Program-made: the position numbers and the translations under genes | Shown: in pieces, positions 60,930-64,000 of the stretch | Position numbering within the stretch: position 1 is the stretch's first letter | How the letters are laid out: each line of letters opens with the position of its first letter | Notes under the pieces: model-generated | The model's database searches: none | The model's input: only the letters and a program-made list of their open reading frames with translations | Told to the model about the DNA's origin: nothing | DNA from: UBA4416 sp963422675 | GTDB taxonomy: Bacteria > Bacteroidota > Bacteroidia > B-17B0 > Aurantibacillaceae | Length of the DNA: 64,000 bases | NCBI GenBank assembly: GCA_963422675.2 | Contig: CAXVYS010000019.1 | Coordinates: 47,660 to 111,659, forward strand | Direction: 5' to 3'

Positions 60930-62207
60930 TCAGGGTTTACTAAAATACTCATTGAGTGCATTGTAATAGCAATTGGAAGCTTCATAAATACGTTTAGGTA
61001 ATTTTTGTCCGTAAATTTCGTAATCTGCTTTATTTAAATTAAGGCACTCATTGATATTATCCTGATAAAGGCATTCGCCATACACTAAGGGCGAGTTAAT
61101 CGTACGGCATAACGCCAGGTTCCTGCAAAAAACGCCATTCGACGGTGCTTTGAGGCAGTTATCCCTTAAGTAATCCGCATCATTTTTTTGAGCAATAGGA
61201 ATTGTCATTTGCTTGCTGAATTGGTTAACAGTTAATGAAGCAAGTTTTTCCGATTCATTTATCTGGTTAGTTAACAATAGTCTTAAGAAATGCACTTTAT
61301 TAATAGGTTTTGCGAAATTATCGCCTGTTATCCCTCCACCAATAAAGGTCATGGTAAAATTCTTTTTAGTAGGATTAATCCAGTCTGTGTTTTTTTCATC
61401 TACATTGTAATGAATAATCACCGTAACATCCGGTTTAAATTCATTAATGATTCGCACACGTTCCATTAATTCATAATCCCTGAAAAATTCCCAGAATAAT
61501 TTATCTTTTCCCAAATTCATTAGCCTGGTATAACGTTTCTTGTCTATAGCATTCTCTTTTAAAAGGGAATCCAACACCGGTTTTTTTCGCTTGCTTATCC
61601 AGTCATCATATGTTATTTGAAAAGAAGTGTAATTTTGTTTAGGTCTTGTTACCATTACATTTGCTCCCTGTTCTAATAAACGTTGTTTTAAAATTTCTGC
61701 TGTTTGAAAAGTGAGAACCCCTTCGTTAAAGCGAATGGTGTCTTTTAAGGTATTTAAGGGAGAAGGAATAAACTCAATAAACTTTTGTTCGATCCGTGCA
61801 ACCTCCATATTTCCGGCAAAATGTCCCGGATCAATCGCAATTTTTTTTCCTTTTAAAGAGGAGAATTGAGATGCTGAAATCGTTATATCCTGTATAGTTC
61901 CTTTAAGGCTGTCTAATTGTTTTGATGATAAATGAGTGTTTTTTTTCCACTTATAGATTACTAAAAAGTCAGTGGGGTTTAATTTTTTAAGAAGAAAAGA
62001 CAGAGTAGGTTGCTCGTCGGTAAATACAGTAAACTCAGACTTCCCGGCATTTAATACAGAAACAGAATTAGCGTTAAAAGATACCAGGGAATTTAAAGAG
62101 CCGTTAAAGTTGAGGTAGGTATCATATCTTTTTTTAAGATCTATAACCGTTTGTGACGATACACTAAAAGAAATGATTAAAACAGATAAAAAAGAAAAGA
62201 GTTTCAT
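60930..62207 (-). CDS. N-acetylmuramoyl-L-alanine amidase (Amidase_3 type)
   Basis: Periplasmic zinc amidase that would cut the MurNAc-peptide bond of peptidoglycan. Seen: signal peptide (ending SVSSQT); IAIDPGHFAGNMEVA (zinc His), TIRFNEGVLTFQTAEILKQRLLEQGANVMVTRP (zinc Glu), and VTVIIHYNVDE (second zinc His). A domain of about 110 residues precedes the catalytic part and an insertion lies between the second and third ligands, making it longer (425 aa) than simple AmiC-type enzymes. The exact substrate is inferred from the family. Confidence 0.85.
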   Translation of the reverse strand: MKLFSFLSVLIISFSVSSQTVIDLKKRYDTYLNFNGSLNSLVSFNANSVSVLNAGKSEFTVFTDEQPTLSFLLKKLNPTDFLVIYKWKKNTHLSSKQLDSLKGTIQDITISASQFSSLKGKKIAIDPGHFAGNMEVARIEQKFIEFIPSPLNTLKDTIRFNEGVLTFQTAEILKQRLLEQGANVMVTRPKQNYTSFQITYDDWISKRKKPVLDSLLKENAIDKKRYTRLMNLGKDKLFWEFFRDYELMERVRIINEFKPDVTVIIHYNVDEKNTDWINPTKKNFTMTFIGGGITGDNFAKPINKVHFLRLLLTNQINESEKLASLTVNQFSKQMTIPIAQKNDADYLRDNCLKAPSNGVFCRNLALCRTINSPLVYGECLYQDNINECLNLNKADYEIYGQKLPKRIYEASNCYYNALNEYFSKP

Positions 62208-62270
62208 CTTATAAAATTAAGCATTGCTTATAGATTGAAACGAAAAAGTAGACTAAGAAATAAACAGGCC

Positions 62271-62924
62271 TTATTTAATAGTTGATACAAATGCTTTTTT
62301 GTAATCTTCCCATTTAGTTACCTGGTAGTCGCCTGAGCCGTAATAATGAATTACAGGGTCGAATTGATTTGCAGGCATAAATCCTTTTAAAATATCAATG
62401 CGTTGAATCTGGTTATTTAAAAACACGATAGAAGGATAAGCCAATTGATTATCGAGAATAGATGCGGCGAACTGATGTGTTGATTTTGGATTGGCAGGAT
62501 CTAAACTTACAAATAGGTATTCGTCAAATTTCACACTGTCTTTGGTTTCCGCATCAAATTTAACAGCATAAAAATTTTCGTTAATGTATGTTGCAATGAA
62601 AGGATTATTAAATGTTTGTGCACTCATCATTTTACAAGGTCCACACCAGGTGGTGTAAACATCAATCATAATAGGGCGCGGATTTACCTTACATTTTTTG
62701 TAAGCTTCTTCAAAAGATATCCAGTTTACAGCAGAATGATCTACAAATTCGGTATAGGTATTAGCAGATACAAATTCGAAGTTGGTTCTGTTTTGGTCAA
62801 TGTAATTACTCACTTTGTTTTCGGGAGTATTGATAGAGGCTTGTAGAGTGCTTTTTTTAAATGCAAAAAAAACAATGGCTAAAACAATGATCCCTGCCAT
62901 AGATATATCTTTCCAATTAAACAT
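62271..62924 (-). CDS. Membrane-anchored thioredoxin-family protein
   Basis: Periplasmic-facing thioredoxin. Seen: an N-terminal membrane anchor (residues about 10-22), then a thioredoxin fold with the active site YTTWCGPCKMMSAQTF (WCGPC at residues 93-97), NEFNFYAVKFDAE-type strand NENFYAVKFDAETKD and the cis-Pro region QLAYPSIVFL. 217 aa. Likely to reduce or shuffle disulfides in envelope proteins. Stands 63 bases from the amidase gene on the same strand. Confidence 0.9.
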   Translation of the reverse strand: MFNWKDISMAGIIVLAIVFFAFKKSTLQASINTPENKVSNYIDQNRTNFEFVSANTYTEFVDHSAVNWISFEEAYKKCKVNPRPIMIDVYTTWCGPCKMMSAQTFNNPFIATYINENFYAVKFDAETKDSVKFDEYLFVSLDPANPKSTHQFAASILDNQLAYPSIVFLNNQIQRIDILKGFMPANQFDPVIHYYGSGDYQVTKWEDYKKAFVSTIK

Positions 62925-63059
62925 GTTATATTTTTTTACAAAATTAGTGCCGAAATTTATAAGTTAACGAACTGTAGGCCTTAACTTATTGTTAATTTTT
63001 AGATCGTAGGTTAATATTTAACAGATTCAACGTAAAATAGGTTTAGTTCCTGATTCAAC

Positions 63060-64000
63060 TTATTTAATACCTCCCATTAATTTTTTAACAAGAGGAGAGA
63101 TTGCTATTAACAACACCCCTGCAATTAAGGCATAAAGCGCCAGCTGTTTGTAACCCGAAGCATAGATCATTAATTTTTCGAAATTAGTAGAATTTTCAGA
63201 AGCGTTGGCGATGTTTGCTCCCAATAAGCCTGCAAAATACTGACCATAAGCACTTGCTAAAAACCACATCCCCATTATAACTGCTTGTGTTTTTTGTGGA
63301 GATAATTTGGTCATAACAGACATTCCGATAGGGGATAAGCATAATTCACCAAAAGTAATGACAAACCAACCAAAAGTAAACAGATTAAGAGAGGTTACAC
63401 CTTCTGCATTGGAAAAGAATTTAGTATAGTAAAATATATAAAAACCGGCAGCAAGGAAAAGAAAAGCGAGTCCGAATTTAACAACTGTATTTGGTTCTAT
63501 TTTGCGTTTGTGCATCCACATCCAAATCATTCCTACAAATGCAGCAAAAACCACCACAAAAACAGAGTTGGCAGAATTGTTAACTCCATTGGGATCAAAA
63601 GAAATGCCTAAAACAGTATTATTTAAATTTTCGGCAGCAAAGTCACTTAAGGAGCCTCCACTTTGCTCAAAAAACGCCCAAAATAGAATTGAGAACAACA
63701 TGAATATGATGGCCGCAATTAATTTTTTATTTTCAGCGAATGTGAAATTTCTCATTTCATATATTAAATATAAAACGGATACCGGCCCAATAGTGTACAT
63801 GAAGTAATCTGTATACTTAGTATTTGAAACCATTACCATAATTACCGGAATAATTAAGAGGGATCCTGCATAAGTTAACCATTCGAAAGATTTCTTTTTA
63901 TTAGCCGGAAGAGCTGCTAATGGTGATAGTCCTATATTTCCCAAACCTTTTTGTGTTTGGCTAAAAGTTAATAAACTAATAATCATTACAACTGCGGCTA
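63060..64000 (-). CDS. POT-family peptide transporter, 5' part beyond the window
   Basis: Proton-coupled di-/tripeptide transporter of the major facilitator superfamily. The frame stays open past the ATG at 63986 to the window edge, so the N-terminal half is missing here. Seen: about eight hydrophobic helices, AFFEQSGGSLSDFAAENLN (the E-Q-x-x-x-S motif of POT transporters), ITFGELCLSPIGMSVMTKLSPQKTQAVIMGMWFLASAYGQYFAGLLG (the conserved G-E-x-x-x-S-P-x-G block). This is the C-terminal part of a roughly 500-residue inner-membrane protein. Confidence 0.92.
   Translation of the reverse strand, partial: AAVVMIISLLTFSQTQKGLGNIGLSPLAALPANKKKSFEWLTYAGSLLIIPVIMVMVSNTKYTDYFMYTIGPVSVLYLIYEMRNFTFAENKKLIAAIIFMLFSILFWAFFEQSGGSLSDFAAENLNNTVLGISFDPNGVNNSANSVFVVVFAAFVGMIWMWMHKRKIEPNTVVKFGLAFLFLAAGFYIFYYTKFFSNAEGVTSLNLFTFGWFVITFGELCLSPIGMSVMTKLSPQKTQAVIMGMWFLASAYGQYFAGLLGANIANASENSTNFEKLMIYASGYKQLALYALIAGVLLIAISPLVKKLMGGIK

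Overview
The window is a typical chromosomal stretch of an AT-rich member of the Bacteroidota, most likely a Flavobacteriia-like lineage. This rests on sequence features: a type IX secretion/gliding set (PorU, PorV, two PorP/SprF proteins, GldJ), proteins with T9SS type A and type B C-terminal sorting signals, and Bacteroidota-style -7 elements (TAnnTTTG) in front of many genes, including a tRNA. It also encodes a menaquinone methyltransferase (MenG/UbiE) and carotenoid genes common in the phylum. Most of the window is core genome with small operons; there is no phage, plasmid or CRISPR region.

Layout. 1-3620: the 3' part of an M48 metalloprotease gene and two tandem paralogous outer-membrane proteins. 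3617-6096: an acyltransferase/PaaK-like ligase pair. 6202-8685: a helical-repeat protein, an NMO-type flavoenzyme and a PorG/DUF6089-like barrel. 8817-13197: enolase, NAD kinase, CBS-ACT protein, proline dehydrogenase. 13278-22679: the T9SS/gliding block, with porU-porV on the minus strand and divergent porP-gldJ-murF. 23014-30357: a large T9SS cargo protein, tRNA-Pro, a complete ISL3/ISAon1-like insertion sequence with an 8-bp target duplication, an O-antigen-ligase-like protein and another T9SS cargo. 30600-38747: recA, a MORN-type protein, mnmA, small redox and EVE proteins, an aminotransferase, a heptose-kinase-like gene and menG. 38777-39385: a DUF559 nuclease gene bracketed by inverted paired hairpins. 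39412-42413: ppx-ppk. 42542-51652: a carotenoid pair, DUF2461, HAD phosphatase, GT2, ECF sigma factor, rsmG, FSA-type aldolase, sirtuin, DUF2130 and NUDIX genes, plus a 51-aa membrane protein. 51658-58058: an adhesin operon (about 11 PKD domains with type B sorting signal, TPR-PD40, PorP/SprF). 58078-58434: RNase P RNA. 58530-64000: a membrane protein, rimO, a 17-aa-repeat protein, an amidase, a thioredoxin and part of a POT peptide transporter.

How they work together: PorU/PorV form the cell-surface attachment complex that processes T9SS cargo. The window encodes three clear cargo proteins (23014, 28783, 54285) and PorU itself carries a sorting domain. The 51658-58058 operon looks like a cargo adhesin encoded with its own PorP/SprF partner and periplasmic propeller protein.

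The strongest candidate for something undescribed is the DUF559 (Vsr-like PD-(D/E)XK) gene flanked by mirrored two-hairpin elements whose stems differ by compensatory changes. The IS, with a split transposase frame needing a +1 shift and a duplicated partial end, is the other notable mobile feature.
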